Shown one piece after another: positions 32,945-40,388 of a stretch of 64,000 bases of DNA (its first letter is position 1; each line of letters begins with the position of its first letter). The notes below the pieces were generated by a model. The model saw only the letters and a program-made list of their open reading frames with translations. It ran no database searches and was not told the origin of the DNA. The position numbers and the translations under genes were made by a program. The stretch is taken from contig CAZYNU010000003.1 of assembly GCA_964648045.1 (NCBI GenBank), positions 6,916 through 70,915 on the forward strand, given 5' to 3'. Source of the DNA: JAGOUB01 sp964648045 (GTDB lineage Bacteria; Patescibacteriota; Gracilibacteria; Peribacterales; Peribacteraceae).

Positions 32945-35767
32945 TTGGCCAGAGAATACCATTCCCTATCGGCGGGTGCCCCTGAAGACCCAGTATCCGA
33001 GCTAAGCAAGCTTCTGGCTGCAGCCGCGTCCGTTTCGACGGAGTCGCATCAGATTCCATCTAGCGTGCTGCTAACCGACGTATTAGCCGAAAAACTAGGC
33101 CAGATGGATGCAGAGTCGATTGTCGGCGGCATTCGCCGCTGCATCAGCGATGCCCGCTCCACGGCGACCGCTTTGGACCAACTGCAATACTGCCAAACGC
33201 TTGCCGCCCGTTTGACGATAAAAACAGACGCACGAACGGCGCAAATTCTCCGATCTCTTCGTGCCGGTTTAGAAGCTGTGGCGAACGACCCACGTACGCC
33301 AGTGTTGGCGCGGTTGGCCGCGGAGTACGCCGAAAAGTGCGTGCATCTGGAGGAAGAAACTCCTTCGGGCAACGTTCTGACCCACGGCTTGGGAGCAGAA
33401 CGTCGCATTGAAGAATATAACGGCAACGGCTTCATCGAGAACGCCGACCTTCAACACCGTCTGGCACTGCCGCGCCACTGGTCTCGCCATGACCAACTAA
33501 GACGGATCGCCAGCGATGCCGTTGGCCATTTAGATAGCAATGACCGCCTTTTGGGGGTAGCAAGAGTGCAAACGAGCGATTTGCAGCAGTGCGCAACGGT
33601 GGCACCACTGACACTACGACACATCGCCGCCGATTTGGCCGCCCCACAGAAAGACGTGATGCACGTGGCGAATGCCCTGGAATCGACGTGGTCCAACAAG
33701 GAACAGGCAATAGAATTTGGCAGGCGAATCGGCCTTAATGCCGAAGCCTGGCAGGCATTTATAGAAAGCATCGAACGGTACCGCGTGGCCATTGAACAAG
33801 AAATTATTGAAGAAATCCGCCGCCGGACTCGACGGGAATCCGAGCTATCGGCAGCCAGGAATCGCCATGAAGCACAGATGCAGACCTTGATGGCGAGTGT
33901 ATCTGGCAGCTCAAGTGAGCCCACGCTTGTGCAGGCAGCGCACCAACATCTAGTGGGCATGGAGCGACACGACCGGCAGGCAGCTCAACAAGCTCTCGTT
34001 CAATGTGAGATGCACGGGCAGCGCAGTCATTATGCACACGTCTTGTACGACGCTGCCGACGCCAAGATTGCTGACGATCCCGCGACCGTCATCACCGCCT
34101 TGCAACGTGAGCACCAGGCAGCCGAACGTCGCCTGGCGGCGCATGAAGAACAAGGTGAGAGCGCAGCGGTACAAGAGGCTCGCGAAACCCTTGAGCGCTC
34201 GTGGTCGACACTGCGTTCAGCGGAGGATTTTGACCACAAGCTCCACCAAGGATTGCTGACCTTGGCCGATGAAGAGGAAGCCACTCTCTTCCCTGCCCAT
34301 TGGCGAACAGTGGAAACGGTGACGCACGACACGACGCTGGTGCCATTTAGGCCCAGCGCGGACGAAGAGCTCACACTGCTCCTGCGCCACATGCATCGAC
34401 CAGCTATTCGGCGACTACTGGAAGGCGAATTGAATGTGTCGCTGCAATTGCTGCCACTCGCCACGCAGCTACATATGGCCCGCTTCCTGCAGACGGCGAA
34501 CCAGGCAACGTTCGACCGCCTGCGCCGCGTACTCAGACTGCACCCAGAGGATGCCGTATCTATCCTCGAATCATTCTTCGCCTGCGCCGAACATCCCCAG
34601 ATGGGCATGACCATTCTGGCGCTGGCCGAACACCCAGCCTCGGTCCAGGTGCTGCGCGCCTATACCAACCTGACCAGAGGGGCAGGCGCAGCCGCCGAGA
34701 AAATCGCCACGCTCCTGCGTGACGCAGGCGGACCCGTGCAGCTGACGAAGGAATACTTCTATCGCCAGCTGATCGTGCGTGCCAATCGCCTGCTGCGACA
34801 GTTTGAAACACGCCTGCAGACGACCATCACCGACGGCGGACCATTGGCCGCCCTGGCCGCGGAGTGTGCTAAGCGCCTAGTGCACGAAAACGAGCAAGTG
34901 GACCAAACTCGATCACTCGTGGAATGTCTACCACGCAGTGAAGTATCGCACCTAAACCTGAGCCAGCTGCGCACCGTCGACTTACAGGAAGCATTTCCTG
35001 CATCTAACCTGAAAGACGCAGGCATGAAGGAACGTATGACCGCCGTGGTGCGACGGCAGTTCCCCAGTGGCGACGACCGCGAATTTCGCGAGGATTTCTT
35101 GGAGAACCCACGTTCGCGCTTGGTCTACTCCACCTGCGCCGGTAACTTGCTGGCGTTCTTCGGCATGACGCCGATTGATGAGAGTGGCGAACGCGTCTAT
35201 TTGGATTGGTTCTTCGCCGACCCCGACAGCCCCGTGCAGTACTTGGCCGAAGCAACGCTCATCTCCACCTTGAAGAAATACGAAGGTCAGCACGACTACG
35301 AGCACGTTGCCAAGCCGCACGTCCGTTCGATGTCGATCATGCTGGAACAGATGCCCGGCTGCGTCGGTTTCGGCTGCACTCGAGACGGCGAGTATAAGCA
35401 CCACTACTTGCGCTTTCGCACCATGCGATCGGAGCGCACTGCCTATCGCAGTAAATCTCTGCCAGCAGGCGATCTTGAGCGTATGTGGCAATTGTGCCAT
35501 GAAGCCGACACCCTCAAGACCGACAAGGCGACGGGGCTGCAATGCTGCCGCATCGTCTTCCACGGTCGCGACCACCACGATGACCTCTCAGCCAAAGACG
35601 ATGACGGCTTCATCTTCCGCGCCATGCAGGAGTTGTGTGAACAGGGTGACATGGTGCTAACCCGAGCCGTGCCTACCGCTCAGAACTCGCGCGGCCGCCA
35701 GGAGTACCTGTGCATCTTCGAACAAGACCAAAAGAAGAGCGACAATCAGGCTGCGCTCTCGGCGTGA
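32945..35767 (+). CDS. Large orphan protein, 940 aa, TTG leaderless start
   Basis: No family recognised. Predicted mostly helical, soluble, with no signal peptide; a coiled coil-prone region runs near residues 280-320 (IEEIRRRTRRESELSAARNRHEAQMQ) and a HEAT/ARM-like helical middle part. The last 250 residues look globular and mixed alpha/beta (LLAFFGMTPIDESGERVYLDWFFADPDSPVQYLAEATLIS; GCVGFGCTRDGEYKHHYLRF), vaguely acetyltransferase-like, but without a signature I trust. TTG 32945 is chosen because it lies 6 nt after TATAAT. The promoter sits in a perfect palindrome and the convergent neighbour overlapping by 22 nt is a TrmB-like regulator, which may control it. Confidence 0.8.
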   Translation: MAREYHSLSAGAPEDPVSELSKLLAAAASVSTESHQIPSSVLLTDVLAEKLGQMDAESIVGGIRRCISDARSTATALDQLQYCQTLAARLTIKTDARTAQILRSLRAGLEAVANDPRTPVLARLAAEYAEKCVHLEEETPSGNVLTHGLGAERRIEEYNGNGFIENADLQHRLALPRHWSRHDQLRRIASDAVGHLDSNDRLLGVARVQTSDLQQCATVAPLTLRHIAADLAAPQKDVMHVANALESTWSNKEQAIEFGRRIGLNAEAWQAFIESIERYRVAIEQEIIEEIRRRTRRESELSAARNRHEAQMQTLMASVSGSSSEPTLVQAAHQHLVGMERHDRQAAQQALVQCEMHGQRSHYAHVLYDAADAKIADDPATVITALQREHQAAERRLAAHEEQGESAAVQEARETLERSWSTLRSAEDFDHKLHQGLLTLADEEEATLFPAHWRTVETVTHDTTLVPFRPSADEELTLLLRHMHRPAIRRLLEGELNVSLQLLPLATQLHMARFLQTANQATFDRLRRVLRLHPEDAVSILESFFACAEHPQMGMTILALAEHPASVQVLRAYTNLTRGAGAAAEKIATLLRDAGGPVQLTKEYFYRQLIVRANRLLRQFETRLQTTITDGGPLAALAAECAKRLVHENEQVDQTRSLVECLPRSEVSHLNLSQLRTVDLQEAFPASNLKDAGMKERMTAVVRRQFPSGDDREFREDFLENPRSRLVYSTCAGNLLAFFGMTPIDESGERVYLDWFFADPDSPVQYLAEATLISTLKKYEGQHDYEHVAKPHVRSMSIMLEQMPGCVGFGCTRDGEYKHHYLRFRTMRSERTAYRSKSLPAGDLERMWQLCHEADTLKTDKATGLQCCRIVFHGRDHHDDLSAKDDDGFIFRAMQELCEQGDMVLTRAVPTAQNSRGRQEYLCIFEQDQKKSDNQAALSA

Positions 35768-36525
35768 GCCCAAGCATGCTCAAAGACCGCCCGCTGCAAC
35801 TGGACGATGCTGGCGTTCTCCACAATGAAGGCGAAGATCTGCCCTCGCTCGACCGTCATGGAATACATCTTGGAGCCGAAGATCATCACCTCGGCGGCTT
35901 GGAAGGTGCAGAACTCTTCGGGGAAAAAGCGGACCTGACGGAGTACGGCCGCATCGGAAGAATATGCCGTACCGCGCGGGCAAAGGATGCGGGTGGATAC
36001 GCCCAAGGCGACGCGCTGATGCACGAAGCTGGTCAGGCGGCCAGCCAGCCGAAAGTCGTCGTCGGCCGCCTGGAGCGGCTTGAGATACCCAAGAATTTCG
36101 CCACCTACTTGGAGATCTTTCAAGACAGCGTCGTAGGCCGCCACGATGCCGTCGCGCCCCTCGAAGAACTGCACCTTGGGCAGGACGGAGAACGGGTTCT
36201 GCATCGCCTTCAACTCTCCAATGATGCGCCCAAGCCGCGCTTCTCGTTCTTCTAGTTCCAGCTGTTGACGCCGCAGTAACGCGCCAAGCGTCTCGGGCGG
36301 CTCGGCCGAGAACACATGCACGTTCGCTTTACGCACCATCCGCAAAAGCCCCCGCTTGGCGAGCTGCTGGCAGGTGAATTGCGCCGTGGAGCGAGGGAGA
36401 CCAGCGCGTGGCGCCAGTGTGGAAGCAGCTGAAGGACCAAGTTGTAGCAGCAATAGGTAGAGAGCGATCTCTTTCTCACTCAGACCCAGATCGGCGAGCG
36501 TGGCGCGGACAACATCTTTAGACAT
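35746..36525 (-). CDS. TrmB-family transcriptional regulator
   Basis: 259 aa. N-terminal winged helix: LADLGLSEKEIALYLLLLQLGPSAASTLAPRAGLPRSTAQFTCQQLAKRGLLRMVRK, the TrmB pattern (L-G-L-x-x-x-E-x-x-x-Y-L-x-L...S...R...Y/F...L...L...K-G-L). A short coiled-coil linker (LRRQQLELEEREARLGRIIGELK) leads to a TrmB C-terminal-like effector domain (FFEGRDGIVAAYDAVLKDL...EVMIFGSKMYSMTVERGQIFAFIVENASIVQLQRAVFEHAW). TrmB is typical of archaea and also common in CPR. The 3' ends overlap those of the 940-aa gene. An inverted repeat upstream (36553-36572) may be an autoregulatory site. Confidence 0.88.
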   Translation of the reverse strand: MSKDVVRATLADLGLSEKEIALYLLLLQLGPSAASTLAPRAGLPRSTAQFTCQQLAKRGLLRMVRKANVHVFSAEPPETLGALLRRQQLELEEREARLGRIIGELKAMQNPFSVLPKVQFFEGRDGIVAAYDAVLKDLQVGGEILGYLKPLQAADDDFRLAGRLTSFVHQRVALGVSTRILCPRGTAYSSDAAVLRQVRFFPEEFCTFQAAEVMIFGSKMYSMTVERGQIFAFIVENASIVQLQRAVFEHAWAHAESAA

Positions 36526-36552
36526 GACACTATCGTAGCAAAATCGCTGTAT

Positions 36553-36572
36553 ATGACAATAGTTGTTGTCAT
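36553..36572. promoter_or_regulatory. Inverted repeat upstream of the TrmB-like gene
   Basis: ATGACAA (36553-36559) and TTGTCAT (36566-36572) separated by 6 nt, within a larger imperfect TATATGACAA...TTGTCATTTTATATA symmetry, 28-47 nt before the ATG. Position fits an operator. Confidence 0.55.
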
Positions 36573-36868
36573 TTTATATACGTATGAATCTCTATTTTTA
36601 ATGATTTTTACTGTATTTATGAACTTCATGCCTACAGTCATAATGGACACTTATAACATCTTTTTTTACATTGGCAACAGTCCGATCGATCGCACTGGCG
36701 ACCGTTCACAACACCGCCTACTACGCATTTAAGAATCCTTTCTCGCGACGAGACCGGCACTCCGCACTAGCGGAGCCGCCGCTTCCCATGATCACCCGGG
36801 ACATGTGGTCATCGGGAGCGGCGGCTCCGCTCCGGGGCGCCTTACCTCGAGAAAGGGAGGAGGTGGTC
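36573..36868 (+). promoter_or_regulatory. AT-rich region and long structured leader of the small-gene array
   Basis: An AT-rich block (36573-36670) is followed by GC-rich sequence containing a 63-nt hairpin (36769-36831) with arms AGCGGAGCCGCCGCT and AGCGGCGGCTCCGCT extended by partly complementary CCCATGATCAC/GTGGTCATCGG. A GGGAGGAGG Shine-Dalgarno at about 36855-36863 precedes GTG 36870. A clear -35/-10 pair could not be fixed; CATAAT near 36639 is one candidate. Confidence 0.6.
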
Positions 36869-36869
36869 C

Positions 36870-37241
36870 GTGGACAACACGGACATTCTGACCAGGGCCT
36901 ACGCCCTGGGCCGGGAGCGGCACCCAACCGCGCCAGCCGCCCACCATGCGGCCTTCGCCAACTCCGTCGCTTACGCGGTCGAGGGTTGGAGTGGGGGCTA
37001 CGGTGGGCCCAGCCTGCGCGAGCACTGGGCAGCCCGACTCCTGGCCCAGGCAGGGAGGCCTGGCAGTATTCCCTTCGACCTGGCGGTCACGACGGTGGAG
37101 GCGGCCTGTTACGGCCCCCTCACCATCGAGATCGCGAGGATGCTCTCCGTCGAACAGTGTTTCGACGACCATGACGGAGAGCAGGAGGAGGCCCAACGGC
37201 TCCTCTCCGAAGCCGGCGAAGACGACGAGGATGACTTCTAA
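36870..37241 (+). CDS. Array gene 1: acidic protein, 123 aa
   Basis: GTG start with a strong Shine-Dalgarno (GGGAGGAGG) about 6 nt upstream, unlike core genes. Soluble, helical, no recognised domain: MDNTDILTRAYALGRERHP, a central REHWAARLLAQAGRPGSIPFDLAVTTVEAACYGPLTIEIARML and a very acidic end (EAGEDDEDDF). First of six small genes in one direction, each with its own leader; the leader here contains a 63-nt hairpin. Function unknown. Confidence 0.72.
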   Translation: MDNTDILTRAYALGRERHPTAPAAHHAAFANSVAYAVEGWSGGYGGPSLREHWAARLLAQAGRPGSIPFDLAVTTVEAACYGPLTIEIARMLSVEQCFDDHDGEQEEAQRLLSEAGEDDEDDF

Positions 37242-37348
37242 CCCTCGTCACCAACAACAAAAAAAGCCCTCGCAGCATGTGAGGTCGGCAGGAGCGATGC
37301 TCCGGCTGATTGTTTCGATGAATCCGAAGAATCCAAAGGAATCGAATC

Positions 37349-37705
37349 ATGCAGAAGTTCATCAACGTCTCGAATCACCCGTCGGCCAAGTGGAGCGCCG
37401 AGCAGGCCCAGGCCGCCCTGGCCATCGCGCCGGACGGCATGCAGGACATCCAGTTCCCGAACGTGCCGCCGACCGCGACCGAGGCGGACGTGGCCGTCAT
37501 GGCCGAAAGCATCTGCGCCCAGATCCCGGACGGCAGCGTCGTGATGGCGTCGGGTGAGTTCACGCTCACCTACGCCATCACCAAGCGCCTGCGGGCCCGC
37601 GGCATCACCGTGGTGGCCGCGACCACGAACCGGGTCATGAAAGACCTGGGCGACGGGCGCAAGGAAGCCCAGTTCGTGTTCGTGCAGTTCCGCGCCTTCG
37701 AGTGA
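37349..37705 (+). CDS. Array gene 2: small alpha/beta protein, 118 aa
   Basis: Begins MQKFINVSNHPSAKWSAEQ, followed by IQFPNVPPTATEADVAVMAESICAQI and the strand-helix-strand stretch VVMASGEFTLTYAITKRLRARGITVVAATTNRVMKDLGDG, ending AQFVFVQFRAFE. The alternation suggests a small Rossmann-like fold. The opening N-x-SNHP...W pattern reminds me of widespread small hypothetical proteins sometimes found near defence loci, but I cannot confirm a named family, and no CRISPR array is present here. AAAGGAA lies about 8 nt before ATG. Fourth-strand GEFTLTYA suggests a ligand loop. Confidence 0.72.
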   Translation: MQKFINVSNHPSAKWSAEQAQAALAIAPDGMQDIQFPNVPPTATEADVAVMAESICAQIPDGSVVMASGEFTLTYAITKRLRARGITVVAATTNRVMKDLGDGRKEAQFVFVQFRAFE

Positions 37706-37761
37706 GCGCGAACGGCCCGCGACGAGCCGTAATCGTCGCACCTGAAACCACACGCTCATAG

Positions 37762-37815
37762 ATGTGAGCACTGGGAGGGGAGGCCACCCGGCCTCCCCAC
37801 CCTTCTCCTTCGAGT
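37762..37815 (+). promoter_or_regulatory. Array leader element, diverged copy before gene 3
   Basis: GTGAGCAC followed by GGGGAGGCC-ACCC-GGCCTCCCC hairpin and ACCCTTCTCC, the same order as in the leaders of genes 4, 5 and 6 (GAGCAC, GC hairpin, ACCTTTCTCC). Confidence 0.55.
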
Positions 37816-37923
37816 CCTGAGATCAGGATTGGGAGGAGGAGGGTGCAAAACCCTTCCCAACCAGAAACAACCCCGCAAGGGGCGGCCTGAATGGTGGCCG
37901 AATCCTCTCGAAAGGAGGACACC

Positions 37924-38361
37924 ATGTACGACCAGATCATCAGCGCCCTGCCCGAGATTCTCAAAGCCGCCGCAGGCGCGCTCCTGGCACTGGCCACCGC
38001 CGCCGTCCTGCAGGCCCTGAAGAAGCGCATCTACGGCGGCTGGAGCGTCGAGGTCAAGGTGGGCGGGGCGGTGTTGGACACCGACCCCATCTCCGCCAAG
38101 GACGGCGAAGTGGTGTTGGAGTACGGCCGCCCGTGGTGGTGGGTCCTGCTGTTCGGCGGAGCACCGACGCTCCGCCACGAGCGCGAGGTGCGTCAATTGT
38201 TGCAGTCGGAGGTGACGCCCTTCGGCAACGTCACCGGCGACGTGCGGGACTTCACGAGCGTGGACGCCGACCGCCGCACGTTGGTCATCGCCCTGACGGA
38301 GGGCGCCAACTTCGCGGCGCGGCCCGCGCCGAAGCCCCCGGCCCCCAAGCCGGCCACCTGA
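37924..38361 (+). CDS. Array gene 3: membrane-associated protein, 145 aa
   Basis: N-terminal hydrophobic helix (IISALPEILKAAAGALLALATAAVLQALKK, about residues 5-34) followed by a beta-rich domain (WSVEVKVGGAVLDTDPISAKDGEVVLEYG), a second short hydrophobic patch WWWVLLFGGAP, a DFTSVDADRRTLVIALTEG stretch and a Pro-Ala-Lys tail (RPAPKPPAPKPAT). It has an excellent Shine-Dalgarno, AAAGGAGG, 6 nt before ATG 37924. Likely anchored to the membrane by the first helix. No family recognised. Confidence 0.72.
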   Translation: MYDQIISALPEILKAAAGALLALATAAVLQALKKRIYGGWSVEVKVGGAVLDTDPISAKDGEVVLEYGRPWWWVLLFGGAPTLRHEREVRQLLQSEVTPFGNVTGDVRDFTSVDADRRTLVIALTEGANFAARPAPKPPAPKPAT

Positions 38362-38445
38362 GCCCACGAGGGCACCCCGCCGCGCCGGGGAGACACCAAC
38401 CATGCTCCGCGCGGGGAGCATGAAACAATAGGCTCGCCACGGGGC

Positions 38446-38545
38446 GAGCACACCGAGGGCCGGTCTTTACCGGCCGGCCCTCACCTTTCTCCTGGAGACC
38501 TTCACTTGGAGGTTTGCAGGAGGGAGGCATCAACGCCTGAACTCA
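38446..38545 (+). repeat. Array leader repeat, copy 1
   Basis: 100 nt identical to 39130-39229. It contains the terminator-like hairpin GGGCCGG...CCGGCCGGCCC, then ACCTTTCTCC and a purine-rich part (GGAGGTTTGCAGGAGGGAGG). Upstream stand two more hairpins, ATGCTCC...GGAGCAT at about 38402-38422 and GCTCGCC-ACGG-GGCGAGC at about 38432-38449. Confidence 0.9.
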
Positions 38546-38577
38546 AGAACAGACACTCAAGAAAAAGGCAAAAGAAT

Positions 38578-39048
38578 ATGCGATTCATCATCGTCAGCCA
38601 GTTCGGTGAAGACCAGGACCTCCGGTGCGCACTTTCGGCGGCAGGCCACATGGCCGAGGTCCGCACGCAGGCGTGGCAGTGCCACGAACTGTGGGTCATC
38701 CCAGAGGTGATCGTCGTGATCGGGCAGTGCCTGCCCCGTTGTTTACGGCCGTCGTCGTGGGATCGCGGAACCGGCGACGACCTGGCCCGGCACCTGATCG
38801 GCCACGGTTGCCGTGTGGCGCGGCGCCTTTACCATAACCAGCTGCCGCTAGAGCAGCAGGGTCCCAAGCGCCCTCTGTCGGAGGCACCGAATGAATGGTT
38901 GCGGCAAGCGTGGCAGCAGCAGGATGCTGACTGCAACCCGGTCGGAGCCGACGCTCTGGGCATCGGCTACATCCGGGCGCGGCTCCGTGAGCAGGTAGAT
39001 CAGGAGGTCCAAGACCTTCTGGCCTTACTGGCGGCGCACCCCACGTAA
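38578..39048 (+). CDS. Array gene 4: tandem paralog, 156 aa
   Basis: Begins MRFIIVSQFGEDQDLRCALS, a possible flavodoxin/Rossmann-like strand-turn start (IIVSQFGED). Conserved with the next gene: VEVRT, the WxIPEVIVVIGQ strand, CLRPSSWDxxTGDxLARHLI, CRVxRxLYHNQLP, APNEWLRxAW and DALGxGYI. ATG 38578. Function unknown. The 38578 and 39258 genes are about half identical and share an identical upstream leader, so the gene-plus-leader unit was duplicated. Confidence 0.75.
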   Translation: MRFIIVSQFGEDQDLRCALSAAGHMAEVRTQAWQCHELWVIPEVIVVIGQCLPRCLRPSSWDRGTGDDLARHLIGHGCRVARRLYHNQLPLEQQGPKRPLSEAPNEWLRQAWQQQDADCNPVGADALGIGYIRARLREQVDQEVQDLLALLAAHPT

Positions 39049-39129
39049 CATTCCCCACGCCGCCGCACCGGCGTCGACAACCATCCATGCTCCGTGCGGG
39101 GAGCATGCAACCATAGCTCGCCTTTAAGT

Positions 39130-39229
39130 GAGCACACCGAGGGCCGGTCTTTACCGGCCGGCCCTCACCTTTCTCCTGGAGACCTTCACTTGGAGGTTTG
39201 CAGGAGGGAGGCATCAACGCCTGAACTCA
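39130..39229 (+). repeat. Array leader repeat, copy 2
   Basis: Identical to 38446-38545 (offset 684 nt), preceded again by an ATGCTCC...GGAGCAT hairpin. The surrounding bases and the coding regions have diverged, so the leader is under stronger constraint or was converted recently. Confidence 0.9.
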
Positions 39230-39257
39230 GAGACACACATTCAAGCGAGGAATAAGC

Positions 39258-39731
39258 ATGCATTTCGTCATCGTGACCCAATTTAGTGAAGACTGGGAAC
39301 TCGGTTACGCACTGCGACAAGCCGGCCACACGGTCGAGGTCCGAACCGACCCTGCGCGCTGCTGGCAATTGTGGGCGATACCCGAGGCCGTCATCGTGAT
39401 CGCCCAGTATTCGCCCGGCTGCCTCCGACCATCTTTATGGGACTGGGAAACCGGCGACGAGCTCGCACGGCATCTGATTGCCGAAGGCTGCCGCGTCGTG
39501 CGGTGCCTGTATCACAATCAGCTGCCTGTGGCCGACCAGGAGCCGCGACTGCCAGTGTCGGCCGCGCCGAACGAGTACCTGCGAAAGGCCTGGAAAGAGA
39601 TGGAGGACCGATACAACGTCGTCGACGACGACGCCCTGGGCCTGGGCTACATCTGCCAGCGCAGCCGTGAGTATATCGACCAGGAGGTCGTGAAGCTCCT
39701 GGCGCTGATCGCGGCGGCGCCGACGGCGTAG
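39258..39731 (+). CDS. Array gene 5: tandem paralog, 157 aa
   Basis: Begins MHFVIVTQFSEDWELGYALRQAGHTVEVRT. Same core as array gene 4: WAIPEAVIVIAQYSPGCLRPSLWDWETGDELARHLIAEGCRVVRCLYHNQLP, NEYLRKAW and GYICQRSREYIDQEVVKLL. Strand-helix alternation suggests a small Rossmann-like fold with conserved YHNQLP as a candidate binding motif. The leader is the second copy of the array repeat; the Shine-Dalgarno is GCGAGGAATAAGC, weaker than for gene 3. Function unknown. Confidence 0.75.
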   Translation: MHFVIVTQFSEDWELGYALRQAGHTVEVRTDPARCWQLWAIPEAVIVIAQYSPGCLRPSLWDWETGDELARHLIAEGCRVVRCLYHNQLPVADQEPRLPVSAAPNEYLRKAWKEMEDRYNVVDDDALGLGYICQRSREYIDQEVVKLLALIAAAPTA

Positions 39732-39746
39732 AGGCACGTCCGCCTC

Positions 39747-39870
39747 GGCGAACACACCGAGGGCTGGTCTTCAGAGATCAGCCCCTCACTTTTTCCCTCT
39801 GATCACCTTCCGAGGAGAGCGCGTCTCTCTTGGGAAGGCGACCACCGGGTCGCCCGACCATCACTCAAGG
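39747..39870 (+). promoter_or_regulatory. Array leader element, diverged copy before gene 6
   Basis: CGAACACACCGAGGGCTGG...CAGCCCCTCACTTTTT, a hairpin with a T-rich end, so it may terminate gene 5 as well as begin the leader of gene 6; CACCTTCCGAGGAGAG follows. Confidence 0.55.
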
Positions 39871-39879
39871 AGAGCCACC

Positions 39880-40125
39880 ATGGCCCAGGACATTCTCCCG
39901 TACGTCAGCATCACCCCGGCCGCCCACGCGGCCTACCACGCCTTCGCGCAGCGCGTGGCGGCCGCCGTCATGGCCACCGGTCTCCGGCCGGACCAGATCC
40001 CGGAGGAAGAGGCCGAACTGGCCCCGGACGGGGGCCTCCGTGTCTATGTTGAATTGCCCCAGGGGAAGGGGCGCTTCGACTTCGTGATCCCCCAAGGACA
40101 ATGGGCCTGGACCGATCGCAACTGA
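39880..40125 (+). CDS. Array gene 6: small protein, 81 aa
   Basis: Begins MAQDILPYVSITPAAHAAYH and contains AFAQRVAAAVMATGLRPDQIPEEEAELAPDGGLRVYVELPQGKGRFDFVIPQGQW. One helix followed by a beta sheet; soluble, no family recognised. AAGGAGAG lies about 6 nt before ATG. Stop context is TGATCA, and a perfect terminator (40135-40161) closes the array. Confidence 0.72.
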   Translation: MAQDILPYVSITPAAHAAYHAFAQRVAAAVMATGLRPDQIPEEEAELAPDGGLRVYVELPQGKGRFDFVIPQGQWAWTDRN

Positions 40126-40134
40126 TCAGGCCCC

Positions 40135-40161
40135 AACCGCTGGCACGCCAGCGGTTTTTTT
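40135..40161 (+). terminator. Terminator closing the small-gene array
   Basis: AACCGCTGG-CACG-CCAGCGGTT followed by five further T. The flanking stretch 40166-40388 has a CCTCAACACGGGG...CCCCGTGTGAGG hairpin (about 40169-40198) but no gene that I can support. Confidence 0.93.
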
Positions 40162-40388
40162 GTGCGCAGCCTCAACACGGGGTTGCCCCCGTGTGAGGTG
40201 CCCGTGCGATCGTTGCGGCAGGTACGCTTGTCCCTGGAGCATCCAGGTGGGTGGCCGCGCCTCGACACCACGGTGCCAAGGGATTAAGCCTCCCGTAACA
40301 AGCTTTAGAGAAGAAACGTACCCGCGCTGACGCGTCGACGAGACCGATAGGGGACGATACCTTCCGACACGGAAACGCGGAAGCGAAA

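Noticed and set aside
40166..40388. Possible structural RNA (tmRNA, RNase P RNA or SRP RNA) after the array
   Set aside because: It has a CCTCAACACGGGG/CCCCGTGTGAGG hairpin, but none of the conserved cores of these RNAs could be found.
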